The notes: a model not told the origin generated them from the letters alone. A stretch of 15,153 nucleotides of DNA from Phenylobacterium sp. (GCA_028290925.1 JAQGIX010000254.1:1-15153), one strand, 5' to 3'; shown: positions 7,627-14,518, numbered from the stretch's first letter. Program-made: numbers and translations.

Positions 7627-8772
7627 ATGACCGTACGCAGCATCGCCAGGCAGACGGCGGCGCGCCCGGCGGATGAAATCGCCCCGGCGACCATGCGCGC
7701 CTGGGTGCTCAAGAACCCGAACGAGCTTGAGCTGGCGACCAAGCCGGCGCCGCGCCCCGGCTCCGCCGAGGTCCTCGTGCGCATTGACGCTGTCGCCATC
7801 TGCGCCACCGACCTGGAGGTGATCGGCGAAGGACCGCCCGCTCTCGTGAACGGCGGCCCGCCCTTCAATCAGGAGTTCACGCCCGGCCACGAGTACATGG
7901 GAACGGTCGTGGGCCTTGGCCCCAACGTCGACGAGCACCAGGTCGGCGACCGCGTCACGGTTGAAATCCACGCCGGCTGCGGGCGGTGCAAGCGCTGCCG
8001 GGAAGGCATGTACACGGCCTGCCACAACTACGGCGCCAACTACCCCGGCAACGACAAGGGCCACCGCGCCAACGGCTTCACGACCAACGGCGGTTTCGCC
8101 CAGTACGCCGTGAACCATATCAACACCCTCGTGCGCGTCCCGGACTCGATGACCGACGAGGAGGCCGCCCTGGTCGTCACGGCCGGGACCTCGATGTACG
8201 GGTTCACGGAGCTGGGCGGCCTCGTGGCCGGGGAGTCGGTCGTGGTCATCGGGCCCGGCCCCATCGGACTGCTGGGGGCCGCCACCGCGAAAGCCTTGGG
8301 GGCGCACCCCGTCATCCTGACCGGAACCCGCAAGGACCGCCTGGCCATCGGCGCCAAGCTGGGCGCGGATGTCACGATCGATTCCACCGCGGAAGATCCG
8401 GTCGCGGCGGTGATGCGCCTCACCGGCAAGGGCGCCGACTATGTGCTCGACTGCGCCGGCACCGAGGAGTCGGTGAACCAGGCCATCCGGATGACGAACC
8501 GTGGAGGCAAGATCTGTCTTGCGGCCTTTCCCCACGGCCCCGTGAAGATCGACCTGGCCTACGCCGTGCAGAACAACATCTACCTCTACGGCATCCGCGG
8601 CGAAGGCCGCAGCGCCACCCACCGCGCCCTGGCCCTGATGGCGGCCAAGCGGTTCGACGCGACGTTGATCCACACCCACACCTTCGGCCTCGCGGAGTTG
8701 CCCGAGGCGTTGCGCTATGCGCGCGACCGCGTCGACGGCGCCATCAAGGTCATCCTCAAGCCGCAACTGTAG
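7627..8772 (+). CDS. Zinc-dependent medium-chain alcohol dehydrogenase
   Basis: This is an MDR-superfamily NAD(P)-dependent dehydrogenase of 381 residues, probably oxidising a secondary or primary alcohol. Catalytic-zinc ligands are Cys59 (VAICATDLE) and His88-Glu89 (GHEYMG). The structural-zinc cysteines 118, 121, 124 and 132 are all present (GCGRCKRCREGMYTAC). The Rossmann motif GPGPIG is at 209-214, and DCAGTEESVNQAI resembles sorbitol/threonine dehydrogenase relatives. The start chosen is ATG 7627, with GGA nine bases upstream and the operator just before it. A GTG at 7600 lies inside the operator. ATG 7693 (MRAWVL) would match the usual family N-terminus and cannot be excluded. It is first in an operon with the cupin gene (18-base gap) and the aldolase. 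Confidence 0.9.
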   Translation: MTVRSIARQTAARPADEIAPATMRAWVLKNPNELELATKPAPRPGSAEVLVRIDAVAICATDLEVIGEGPPALVNGGPPFNQEFTPGHEYMGTVVGLGPNVDEHQVGDRVTVEIHAGCGRCKRCREGMYTACHNYGANYPGNDKGHRANGFTTNGGFAQYAVNHINTLVRVPDSMTDEEAALVVTAGTSMYGFTELGGLVAGESVVVIGPGPIGLLGAATAKALGAHPVILTGTRKDRLAIGAKLGADVTIDSTAEDPVAAVMRLTGKGADYVLDCAGTEESVNQAIRMTNRGGKICLAAFPHGPVKIDLAYAVQNNIYLYGIRGEGRSATHRALALMAAKRFDATLIHTHTFGLAELPEALRYARDRVDGAIKVILKPQL

Positions 8773-8790
8773 CGCCGAGGGTTCACGACA

Positions 8791-9279
8791 ATGCGCCACG
8801 AGATCGTCGAGATATCGCCTCCGGGACCGGCCGCCGATCCGCGTCGGGATTGGCCGCAGCACCTTCGCGAGGAGTTCGAGCGCAACCAGTTCAGCGGCGT
8901 GGTCGGCAGCGTCCTGGTCTCCGAGACCGAAGAGGTGCGCGTCTGGCAACTGGCGCTGCCGCCGGGCGGCTGGCTCAGCTTCCATCGCCACGTGCTCGAC
9001 TATTTCTGGACCACGCCGACGGCTGGCGTGGCCCGCGGCTATTACGAGGACGGACGGATCGTCGACGTGCATCACTACCCGGGCGAGACGCGGCATTTCC
9101 AACACGGCCGCGACGAGCATTTCGTCCACGCGATCGAAAACGTCGGCGACACAGAGCTGGTCTTCATCACGGTGGAATTCCTGCAGGGCGCGAACCCGCC
9201 GATTCCGCTTCCCGAGGCGGTCAGGCTCGATGCGAACCCGCAGCCGCAGGACGCCGATGCAAAAATGGCGATCGAATGA
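8791..9279 (+). CDS. Small cupin-domain protein
   Basis: This 162-residue cytoplasmic protein carries a single cupin barrel. Motif 1 is seen as GGWLSFHRHVLDYFW (59-73), giving metal-ligand candidates His65 and His67, but the usual Glu is replaced by an aromatic stretch. Motif 2 is DEHFVHAIENVG (108-119), with His113 and Asn117 in the H-x3-N arrangement. Single-domain cupins include dioxygenases, isomerases and binding proteins, so no reaction is assigned. It lies 18 bases after the dehydrogenase, and its stop overlaps the aldolase start by four bases (ATGA), which implies translational coupling. It is the only protein in the cluster that could be a ring-cleaving dioxygenase, but an isomerase or epimerase role fits equally well. 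Confidence 0.8.
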   Translation: MRHEIVEISPPGPAADPRRDWPQHLREEFERNQFSGVVGSVLVSETEEVRVWQLALPPGGWLSFHRHVLDYFWTTPTAGVARGYYEDGRIVDVHHYPGETRHFQHGRDEHFVHAIENVGDTELVFITVEFLQGANPPIPLPEAVRLDANPQPQDADAKMAIE

Positions 9280-10178
9280 GCCAGGTCATACGCGGTGTCA
9301 TCGCGGCGATCACCACGCCCTTCCTGGAAACCGGCGAGCCGGACCTGCCGCGGCTGCTCGCCAGGGCCGCCCGCCTGCTCGACGGCGGATGCGACGGGCT
9401 CAACCTGCTGGGCACCACGGGCGAGGCGACGTCCCTCTCCGTGGCACAGCGGATCGCGGTCATGGAGGCTGTCGGCGCCTCAGGCCTGCCGTTGGGGCGT
9501 GTCATGGTCGGGACCGGCGCGGCGGCCGTGCAGGACGCGGCGCGACTGACGCGCAAGGCGGCCGAGATCGGGTTCTCGGCGGCGCTGCTGCTGCCGCCGT
9601 TCTACTACAAGCCGGTGTCCGACGCGGGCATGCTGCGCTTCGTCGAGGCGGTGGCGGAAGCGACGGCGGCGGCGCCGATCCCGCTCTATCTGTACAATTT
9701 TCCCGCCCTGTCCGGCGTCGCCTACACGCCGCAACTGGTGGCGCTGCTGATCGATCGGCTCGGCGCACGGATCGCCGGGCTCAAGGATTCGTCCGGCGAC
9801 GTCGGCTACGCCAGGGAAGTCGCGGCGATCTCGCCTTCCCTCGCCGTCTATCCCTCGAACGAGGCGACCCTCTTACTGGCCAGGTCGGGCGGACCCTTCG
9901 CAGGCTGCATCTCCGCCACCGCGAACCTGAACGCGCCCGATTGCGCGCTCGCCTACCACCGCGGTGACGAGGGCGCCCTTGAACGCGCGATCCGGCTGCG
10001 CGCCATCTTCGACGGCCTTCCCCTCGTGCCGGGGGTCAAGGCGGTGATCGCGCACTTGGAGAACGACAGCGGACATGCCCGAACGCTGCCGCCGCTAGCG
10101 CCCCTGGACCCGACTCAACTGGAGACCCTCCTCAGCCGCCACGCCGCGCTGGAGGGGCGAGCGGCGGCGGTGTCCTGA
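9276..10178 (+). CDS. DapA-family class I aldolase/lyase (not classical DHDPS)
   Basis: This 300-residue TIM-barrel enzyme belongs to the dihydrodipicolinate synthase / N-acetylneuraminate lyase family, which forms a Schiff base with pyruvate or another 2-oxo acid. LLGTTGEATSL (44-54) supplies the carboxylate-binding GTTGE. Tyr140 lies in LYLYNFPALSG, and the Schiff-base lysine is Lys170 in GLKDSSGD. The Arg of the NVPSRTG motif, which binds the second substrate in DHDPS, is absent, arguing against lysine biosynthesis. ATG 9276 overlaps the cupin stop. The same frame stays open far upstream across the dehydrogenase gene, but that part lacks family features. The likely role is cleaving a 4-hydroxy-2-oxo acid or 2-keto-3-deoxy acid to pyruvate and an aldehyde. 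Confidence 0.88.
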   Translation: MSQVIRGVIAAITTPFLETGEPDLPRLLARAARLLDGGCDGLNLLGTTGEATSLSVAQRIAVMEAVGASGLPLGRVMVGTGAAAVQDAARLTRKAAEIGFSAALLLPPFYYKPVSDAGMLRFVEAVAEATAAAPIPLYLYNFPALSGVAYTPQLVALLIDRLGARIAGLKDSSGDVGYAREVAAISPSLAVYPSNEATLLLARSGGPFAGCISATANLNAPDCALAYHRGDEGALERAIRLRAIFDGLPLVPGVKAVIAHLENDSGHARTLPPLAPLDPTQLETLLSRHAALEGRAAAVS

Positions 10179-10184
10179 CCCAGT

Positions 10185-10210
10185 CCGGTGGCGGCTTTCG
10201 ATCTCACCGG
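10185..10210 (+). terminator. Weak hairpin between aldolase and TetR genes
   Basis: CCGGTG (10185-10190) and CACCGG (10205-10210) can pair across a 14-base loop, 6 bases after the aldolase stop. There is no T-run. It may weaken but probably not abolish read-through into the TetR gene. Confidence 0.2.
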
Positions 10211-10267
10211 CTTCCGTGCAAAGATCGCGGCCGCTGATTTGGGCCGACCGCGGTCCGACGGAGACCG

Positions 10268-10939
10268 ATGCAGATGAGCGCGACCGGATCGGCGCAACCG
10301 AAACCTGCGCGCCGCCGGCAGCAGCAGCGGTCCGTCGATACGCGGCTGAAGATCATCCGCGCCGCCCTCTCGCAATTCGCCCTGCTTGGCTTCGATGGGG
10401 CCAGCACGCGCGGCATCGCCGAAGCGGCCGACGTGCCCCATTCCTTGGTCATCTACCATTTCCACACCAAGGAGGAGCTCTGGTACGAGACCGTCAAGGA
10501 GGCGGTGCGCTGGTATGCGCGGCGCAACTTCGGCGTCGTCGGGCCGGTGCGGGAGGGCGATCCCGTGCGCCGCCTCAAGCGCAATTTCGCCCACTACATC
10601 CGCTTCAGCGCCGAGTATCCGGACTTCTTCCGGATGCTCACCCACGAGAACACCTTGGCCTCGAAGCGCCTTGAGTGGCTGGTGACCAACCACGTGGGGC
10701 CGACGCTGGCCCACACGACGGAACTGATCCGCCGAGCGCAGGCGCTCGGCGCCTTCGTCGAAGGCGACCCGCTGAGTTTGCTGTACCTGTTCCTCGGGTC
10801 GGCAACGAGCCCCTACCGATCCGCACGCGAGATCGAGTTGCTGACCGGCGAGGCGCCCAACAACGAAGAGGCCGTCCGAGCGCACATAGAGCTTTGCGAG
10901 CGACTGTTCTTCCGCACGCCGCAGACGCCAGCCGCCTGA
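10268..10939 (+). CDS. TetR/AcrR-family transcriptional regulator
   Basis: This 223-residue DNA-binding repressor has a basic N-terminal arm (KPARRRQQQR) and a helix-turn-helix, ASTRGIAEAADVPHSLVIYH (45-64). The typical HFHTKEELWYETV follows, then an all-helical ligand-binding domain. Two starts are possible, ATG 10268 and ATG 10274. GGAG at 10260-10263 is 4 bases from the first and 10 from the second. It is the only regulator in the window, and lies 89 bases after the aldolase on the same strand, so it may be cotranscribed and autoregulated through the operator at 7590-7608. It is the best candidate to bind the six TWGACC-N5-GGTCWA operators. E. coli RutR, also TetR-family, is known to bind similar TTGACC/GGTCAA half-sites with a shorter gap. 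The ligand is unknown. Confidence 0.92.
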   Translation: MQMSATGSAQPKPARRRQQQRSVDTRLKIIRAALSQFALLGFDGASTRGIAEAADVPHSLVIYHFHTKEELWYETVKEAVRWYARRNFGVVGPVREGDPVRRLKRNFAHYIRFSAEYPDFFRMLTHENTLASKRLEWLVTNHVGPTLAHTTELIRRAQALGAFVEGDPLSLLYLFLGSATSPYRSAREIELLTGEAPNNEEAVRAHIELCERLFFRTPQTPAA

Positions 10940-11065
10940 AGCTCCGTCGCCGCGGCCAGGACCCGGTCCGCGCGCGTCGCCTCTGACCCGATCGATCAAG
11001 GATTCCGCGCGTCGCCCTCATTTTCCGCCGGCGAACGCTCAAGGCGTCTTCTCAAACCGCTTTAT

Positions 11066-11084
11066 ATTGACCAGAATGGTCTAA
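11066..11084. promoter_or_regulatory. TetR-type operator, copy 6 (hydrolase operon)
   Basis: ATTGACCAGAATGGTCTAA has half-sites TTGACC (11067-11072) and GGTCTA (11078-11083) with the shared five-base gap. It lies 22 bases before the hydrolase start. TATATT (11063-11068), a 5 of 6 match to a -10 element, overlaps the left arm. Nothing else is evident in the 10940-11065 gap. Confidence 0.8.
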
Positions 11085-11106
11085 TTGCTGGCGGAGGACG
11101 CGACCC

Positions 11107-12276
11107 ATGGGCTCGGAAGCCAATCGAAAGACGACGCCTGCGGTCATCACCCACGCCTTCTCCGGAAGATCGGCGGCGGCCCAGGCGCCGGAAGGGCCGA
11201 GCGCGCCCGAGGCGCAGGCGGCGCTTCGCCAGTTCTCCCTGGAACGGATGATGGGCTACGGCGTGCACCACGCCGATGCCATCGAGCTCAGGGGCCGGGT
11301 CACCGCCGGCGAGGCCTGGCAGGCGGTGGCGACGGACCTGGCCGCGATCTGTCTGGCGCCGCCCGAGGCGCCCGCCGCGCCGGCCAGCGCCGCGACCCAG
11401 GCCAACCGCCTCTATCGCGCCTCGGCTCTCCTGCGGATGAGCCAGATGATGATGCTCACCGACGACGATGAGCGACGGGAGATCTTCTCGCGCGCGGCGG
11501 ACCTCTACCGGCAGGGCGCGACCCTGACCGGCGACCGCGAGCAGATCATCGCGGAGACAGGAGAGGGCCCGCTGGCGGGTTGGCTATATCGCAGTCAAGG
11601 CGGGACTCCGGTCGGCTGCGCCGTCGTGATCGGCGGCGTTGAAGGCTGGGCGATGGACTTCGGGGCCCTCGGGCTCGAACTGGCCCGGCGCGGGGTCGAT
11701 GCGCTCGTCCTGGACGGTCCGGGCCAGGGCGAGAGCCGCATGGTGCACCGCCACTACCTGACGGGATCCTGGGTGCGGTCCTACCAGGGGCTCTTCGACG
11801 ACCTCGCCACCCGAACCGGTGGGGCTCCCCTGGCGTTCGTCGGAAACAGCATGGGCGGGGCCGTCGCCATGCGCCTCGCATCCCAGGACGCCCGCATCGT
11901 CGCGTGTTGCGACAACGGCGGCCCCAGAGCGCCCCGGGGCGCGCCTGGGGGCGCTCCCGCAAACACGAGCTTCTTCAGGAAGATGATGGCCCATTGCGGC
12001 GACGTGACTGAAGAGGCCGCAGCCGAGATCTGGCGAACCATCAATCCCATGGCGCCTGACGCCTCGGTCACCTGCCCGCTGCTCGTGGTGCATGGGGGGC
12101 TTGATCCCCTGGTATCGACCGAGGATGCGCGGAGCGTATTCGACTGGGCCAGTTCCGCTGACAAGCAGATGATCATCTATTCCGACGGGGATCACTGCGT
12201 CTACAACCACTCCGACGACAAGCATAATTTGATAAGCGACTGGGTTTCACACCGCCTCGCCGCTCGACGTTCATGA
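11107..12276 (+). CDS. Alpha/beta hydrolase, resembling carbon-carbon bond hydrolases (DHPON hydrolase / FrsA-type)
   Basis: This 389-residue serine hydrolase has a long helical N-terminal region (about 36-150) ahead of an alpha/beta core, the layout of 2,6-dihydroxypseudooxynicotine hydrolase and related FrsA/Ayg1-type enzymes, which cleave beta-diketone-like C-C bonds. The oxyanion-region strand is VVIGGVEGWAMDF (173-185), followed by VLDGPGQGES (201-210). Ser248 is in the nucleophile elbow GNSMGG, Asp333 is in HGGLDPLV, and His363 is in SDGDHCVYNH, giving a complete triad. ATG 11107 is preceded by GGAGG (11093-11097). An operator sits just upstream. The amidohydrolase follows after 31 bases, so the two are probably cotranscribed. 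Carbon-carbon cleavage is inferred from architecture; a simple esterase remains possible. Confidence 0.85.
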   Translation: MGSEANRKTTPAVITHAFSGRSAAAQAPEGPSAPEAQAALRQFSLERMMGYGVHHADAIELRGRVTAGEAWQAVATDLAAICLAPPEAPAAPASAATQANRLYRASALLRMSQMMMLTDDDERREIFSRAADLYRQGATLTGDREQIIAETGEGPLAGWLYRSQGGTPVGCAVVIGGVEGWAMDFGALGLELARRGVDALVLDGPGQGESRMVHRHYLTGSWVRSYQGLFDDLATRTGGAPLAFVGNSMGGAVAMRLASQDARIVACCDNGGPRAPRGAPGGAPANTSFFRKMMAHCGDVTEEAAAEIWRTINPMAPDASVTCPLLVVHGGLDPLVSTEDARSVFDWASSADKQMIIYSDGDHCVYNHSDDKHNLISDWVSHRLAARRS

Positions 12277-12307
12277 TCGTCAACTGCACGTTGTCCCGGA
12301 TATATTC

Positions 12308-13129
12308 ATGTTGATCATCGATTCTCAGATTCATCTTTGGGATGGTGGCCAAGCTCCGCCGCATCACCGGCAGACGCCCTATCTCGCGGAGGAGGCTGTC
12401 GCCGACATGGCGGCGGCGGGCGTCGATGCGGCGATCAACCACCCGCCGGGCTGGGATGCCGATTCCAATCGCTACGCGATCGAGGCGGCGCAACGCTTTC
12501 CGCAACGCTTCGCCACGCTGGGCTGGCTCAAACTGGACCGTCCGGAGGCGCCCGACCTGGTGCGCCGCTGGCGGTCCCAGCCGGGCATGATCGGTCTGAG
12601 GTTTCTTTGCGTCGCCCCCGACGAGCGAAGCTGGCCCACCGACGGGACGATGGAGTGGCTGTGGCCGCTTGCCGAGGAGCTGGGTCTTCCGATCGCGGTC
12701 TGCGGGCCGACCCTCGTGCCCCACGTCGGGCGCTGGGCGTCGCAATACCCCAACTTGAAACTGACCGTGGACCACTTCGGCCTCGTCGGCCTGACGCCCA
12801 CCGGCGGCCTGATCCAGGCCGAGGACCTGCTGTCGTGGAGTCGGTTTCCCAACGTGTCCGTGAAGCTGACCGGCGCGCCCGACTACGCGTCCGACGAGTA
12901 CCCCTTCCGGAGCATGCACCACACCATCCACGCCCTCTATGACGCCTACGGTCCCGAGCGCCTGTTCTGGGGGACCGACATCACCCGCCTGAAATGCACG
13001 TGGCGCCAGGGCATCACGATGTTCACCGAGGAGCTGCCGTGGCTCCCGGAGAAGGACAAGGCCCTCATCATGGGCGAGGCCTTTTCCCGCTGGTTCGACT
13101 GGTCGCCGCCGCCGGCGGCCCAGTCCTGA
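12308..13129 (+). CDS. Amidohydrolase-family (amidohydrolase 2, COG3618-like) metal-dependent hydrolase
   Basis: This 273-residue TIM-barrel hydrolase or decarboxylase belongs to the group containing 2-pyrone-4,6-dicarboxylate lactonase, sugar lactonases and ACMSD-type decarboxylases. The N-terminal metal motif appears as IDSQIHLWD (4-12), with Gln7 where the first His of HxH normally lies. GLRFLCVAP (96-104) is in a mid-barrel strand, TVDHFG (153-158) supplies His156, SVKLTG is at 184-189, and the C-terminal Asp224 is in FWGTDIT. The Gln7 form suggests a metal-poor or metal-independent active site. The gene begins 31 bases after the hydrolase and lacks its own operator. ATG 12308 has only a weak upstream CGGA. 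By context it hydrolyses a lactone or removes a carboxylate from an intermediate. Confidence 0.82.
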   Translation: MLIIDSQIHLWDGGQAPPHHRQTPYLAEEAVADMAAAGVDAAINHPPGWDADSNRYAIEAAQRFPQRFATLGWLKLDRPEAPDLVRRWRSQPGMIGLRFLCVAPDERSWPTDGTMEWLWPLAEELGLPIAVCGPTLVPHVGRWASQYPNLKLTVDHFGLVGLTPTGGLIQAEDLLSWSRFPNVSVKLTGAPDYASDEYPFRSMHHTIHALYDAYGPERLFWGTDITRLKCTWRQGITMFTEELPWLPEKDKALIMGEAFSRWFDWSPPPAAQS

Positions 13130-13213
13130 ACGGCGTCCGCGGCTTGTCGTCCGGCACGGCTCCCGAGCGATTGGTCACGCCGCAATCTAACCCCCTGAGA
13201 AAGGCGCATTCCG

Positions 13214-14263
13214 ATGGCTAGACTAGGCCGCATGGCCCTGTGGTTGGTGGGCGTCTTGTTCCTCATCACCTGCATCGTGGCGCTTGCACTCATCTTTCCG
13301 CGTCGGCCATCCAGCGCCCCTAGCCTCCGATTCGACGGCTTCATCGCGCTACCGAAGGTGAAGAACGACCGCGCCCTCACCGTCCTCGATCACCTGACCG
13401 TGCTCGGCAATGACCTGTTTGTCGCCAGCATCACCAACGGCGCCGTCTACAAGGTTGGTCTGAATACCGGGGCGATGCGAAACCCGCCGGAGGCGTCCGA
13501 CTTTGGATTGGCAGGCGCGGCCCACGCCCTCGTCGTCGACCCTACAAGCCATCTGGCTTTCGTCACCCGGGGCGAGGCGAACACGGTGGATGTATTCAAT
13601 CCAACGAACATGAGTCTGGTGCGGCGAATTCCCGTTCCTGCCGATCCGGATGGCATTTTATATGATCCGCTGAACCGGTTGATCTACGTCGCCAGCGGGG
13701 GGGCGAAATCGGCGACCCTGATCGATCCGGCGAGCCAGAAATCGATCGCCACGATCCCGCTGGGCGGCGAGCCGGAATTCGCCGTCCTCGATCCGGCGAC
13801 CGGGCTGATTTACCAGAACCTGTCGGACGCCAACGCCGTCGTGGCCGTGGACCCCGCAAAGCGGTCGGTCGTGCAACGCTGGCCGCTCGCCGGCTGTGAG
13901 CTACCGACGAGCCTGGCGATCGACGATGCGGATCGCAGGCTATTCGTTGCCTGTGGGAAGAGCTCGAAGCTCGCGGTGTTCGACCTGAGCCTGCACCGTG
14001 TCGTAGCTATGGTTCCGATCGGCTTTGGCGCGGACTCGGTCGTCTTTGATCCGCAACTGCACCGCATCTACGTGACTGGGTTTACGGGTCTTCTATCGAT
14101 CATCAGCCAGGCAGGCCCCGATACATACCGCGTGGCCGACTCCATTCGCCTGCACTTCAACGCCCACACCCTGACCCTGGACCCGGCCACACACAGGCTG
14201 TTTGTCGGTTACTCGAGCCTCGCCATCGCGCCGCGGGTGGCGGTGTTCACGCCAAACCGCTAG
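13214..14263 (+). CDS. Membrane-anchored YncE-like beta-propeller protein
   Basis: The protein has 349 residues. One hydrophobic segment near the N-terminus (8-29, MALWLVGVLFLITCIVALAL) is preceded by arginines and followed by an Arg-Arg, which suggests an uncleaved anchor with the rest in the periplasm. The remainder consists of repeats of about 45 residues with the blade pattern DPxxxLIYVAS or DPATGLIYQN, then D-x-x-x-x-x-V, as in YncE/SMP-30-type propellers. Examples are ALVVDPTSHLAFVTRG, ILYDPLNRLIYVASGG, FAVLDPATGLIYQN and VVFDPQLHRIYVTG. No catalytic residues can be assigned. A purine-rich GAGAAAGG lies upstream of ATG 13214. It follows the amidohydrolase after 84 bases without an operator, so it could be the last gene of that operon or an independent unit. 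Confidence 0.75.
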   Translation: MARLGRMALWLVGVLFLITCIVALALIFPRRPSSAPSLRFDGFIALPKVKNDRALTVLDHLTVLGNDLFVASITNGAVYKVGLNTGAMRNPPEASDFGLAGAAHALVVDPTSHLAFVTRGEANTVDVFNPTNMSLVRRIPVPADPDGILYDPLNRLIYVASGGAKSATLIDPASQKSIATIPLGGEPEFAVLDPATGLIYQNLSDANAVVAVDPAKRSVVQRWPLAGCELPTSLAIDDADRRLFVACGKSSKLAVFDLSLHRVVAMVPIGFGADSVVFDPQLHRIYVTGFTGLLSIISQAGPDTYRVADSIRLHFNAHTLTLDPATHRLFVGYSSLAIAPRVAVFTPNR

Positions 14264-14264
14264 C

Positions 14265-14351
14265 GAGCTCAGCCCAGGCTCCACGGCCATCGTTGTTGGC
14301 GCCGGCGGCCTCCGCGCGCTCGGCGCGGAGGAAACAGTGAACTACCTCAGG
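14265..14351 (+). pseudogene. Possible remnant of a medium-chain dehydrogenase/quinone oxidoreductase
   Basis: Translated in the frame starting at 14265, the segment reads ELSPGSTAIVVGAGG and continues directly as LRALGAEETVNYLR. Both pieces look like MDR coenzyme-domain motifs: the first is the strand before the Rossmann glycines (typically L-x-P-G-x-T-V-x-V-x-GAGG), the second the later ALGAxxVxxY element. In intact proteins about 30 or more residues separate them, so an internal deletion is implied. Nothing before or after in this frame continues the family, and the frame runs on without recognisable motifs. It is too short to be certain. Confidence 0.35.
14309..14331 (+). terminator. Perfect 9-bp hairpin after the beta-propeller gene
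   Basis: CCTCCGCGC (14309-14317), loop GCTCG, GCGCGGAGG (14323-14331) form a perfect nine-pair stem 45 bases after the propeller stop codon. No T-run follows (GAAACAGTG instead), so it is an atypical terminator. It overlaps the possible dehydrogenase remnant, so the pairing may be coincidental. The rest of 14332-14518 holds no gene I can support. A lone TTGACA (14460-14465) lacks a matching -10. Confidence 0.4.
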
Positions 14352-14518
14352 TCGGCCGCCGCGATCGCGGTCTCAGCTGATCGCGCAGGCGCTGACGGGC
14401 CGATCGCGCGGCATGGCGTCGCAGCCGGAACACAACCGAGGCGAGAATTGGCTAATAAATTGACAATTGTTTGGCCGTGAGGGCACGGGTCGCCTCTCAG
14501 TAAGGGGTGGGTGGGGCG

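Noticed and set aside
7624..9129. Long minus-strand frame (501 codons) opposite the dehydrogenase and cupin genes
   Set aside because: It is a shadow of high-GC codon bias; both plus-strand genes show intact family motifs.
7986..9275. Open frame continuous upstream of the aldolase, suggesting a 730-residue fusion protein
   Set aside because: The upstream part lies out of frame within the dehydrogenase and cupin genes, is Arg/Pro/Gly-rich and has no domain; the aldolase has its own ATG overlapping the cupin stop.
10246..10255. GACCGCGGTC palindrome just before the TetR start, possibly an autoregulatory operator
   Set aside because: The half-sites are two bases apart rather than five and lack the flanking TT/AA, so it does not fit the shared operator; chance is likely in GC-rich DNA.
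10956..10970. GGACC-C-GGTCC palindrome after the TetR gene
   Set aside because: The one-base gap does not match the operator family, and no promoter element is nearby.
12279..12295. GTCAAC and GTTGTC arms five bases apart before the amidohydrolase
   Set aside because: The half-sites point the opposite way (everted) and lack GACC/GGTC, so it is not counted as an operator.
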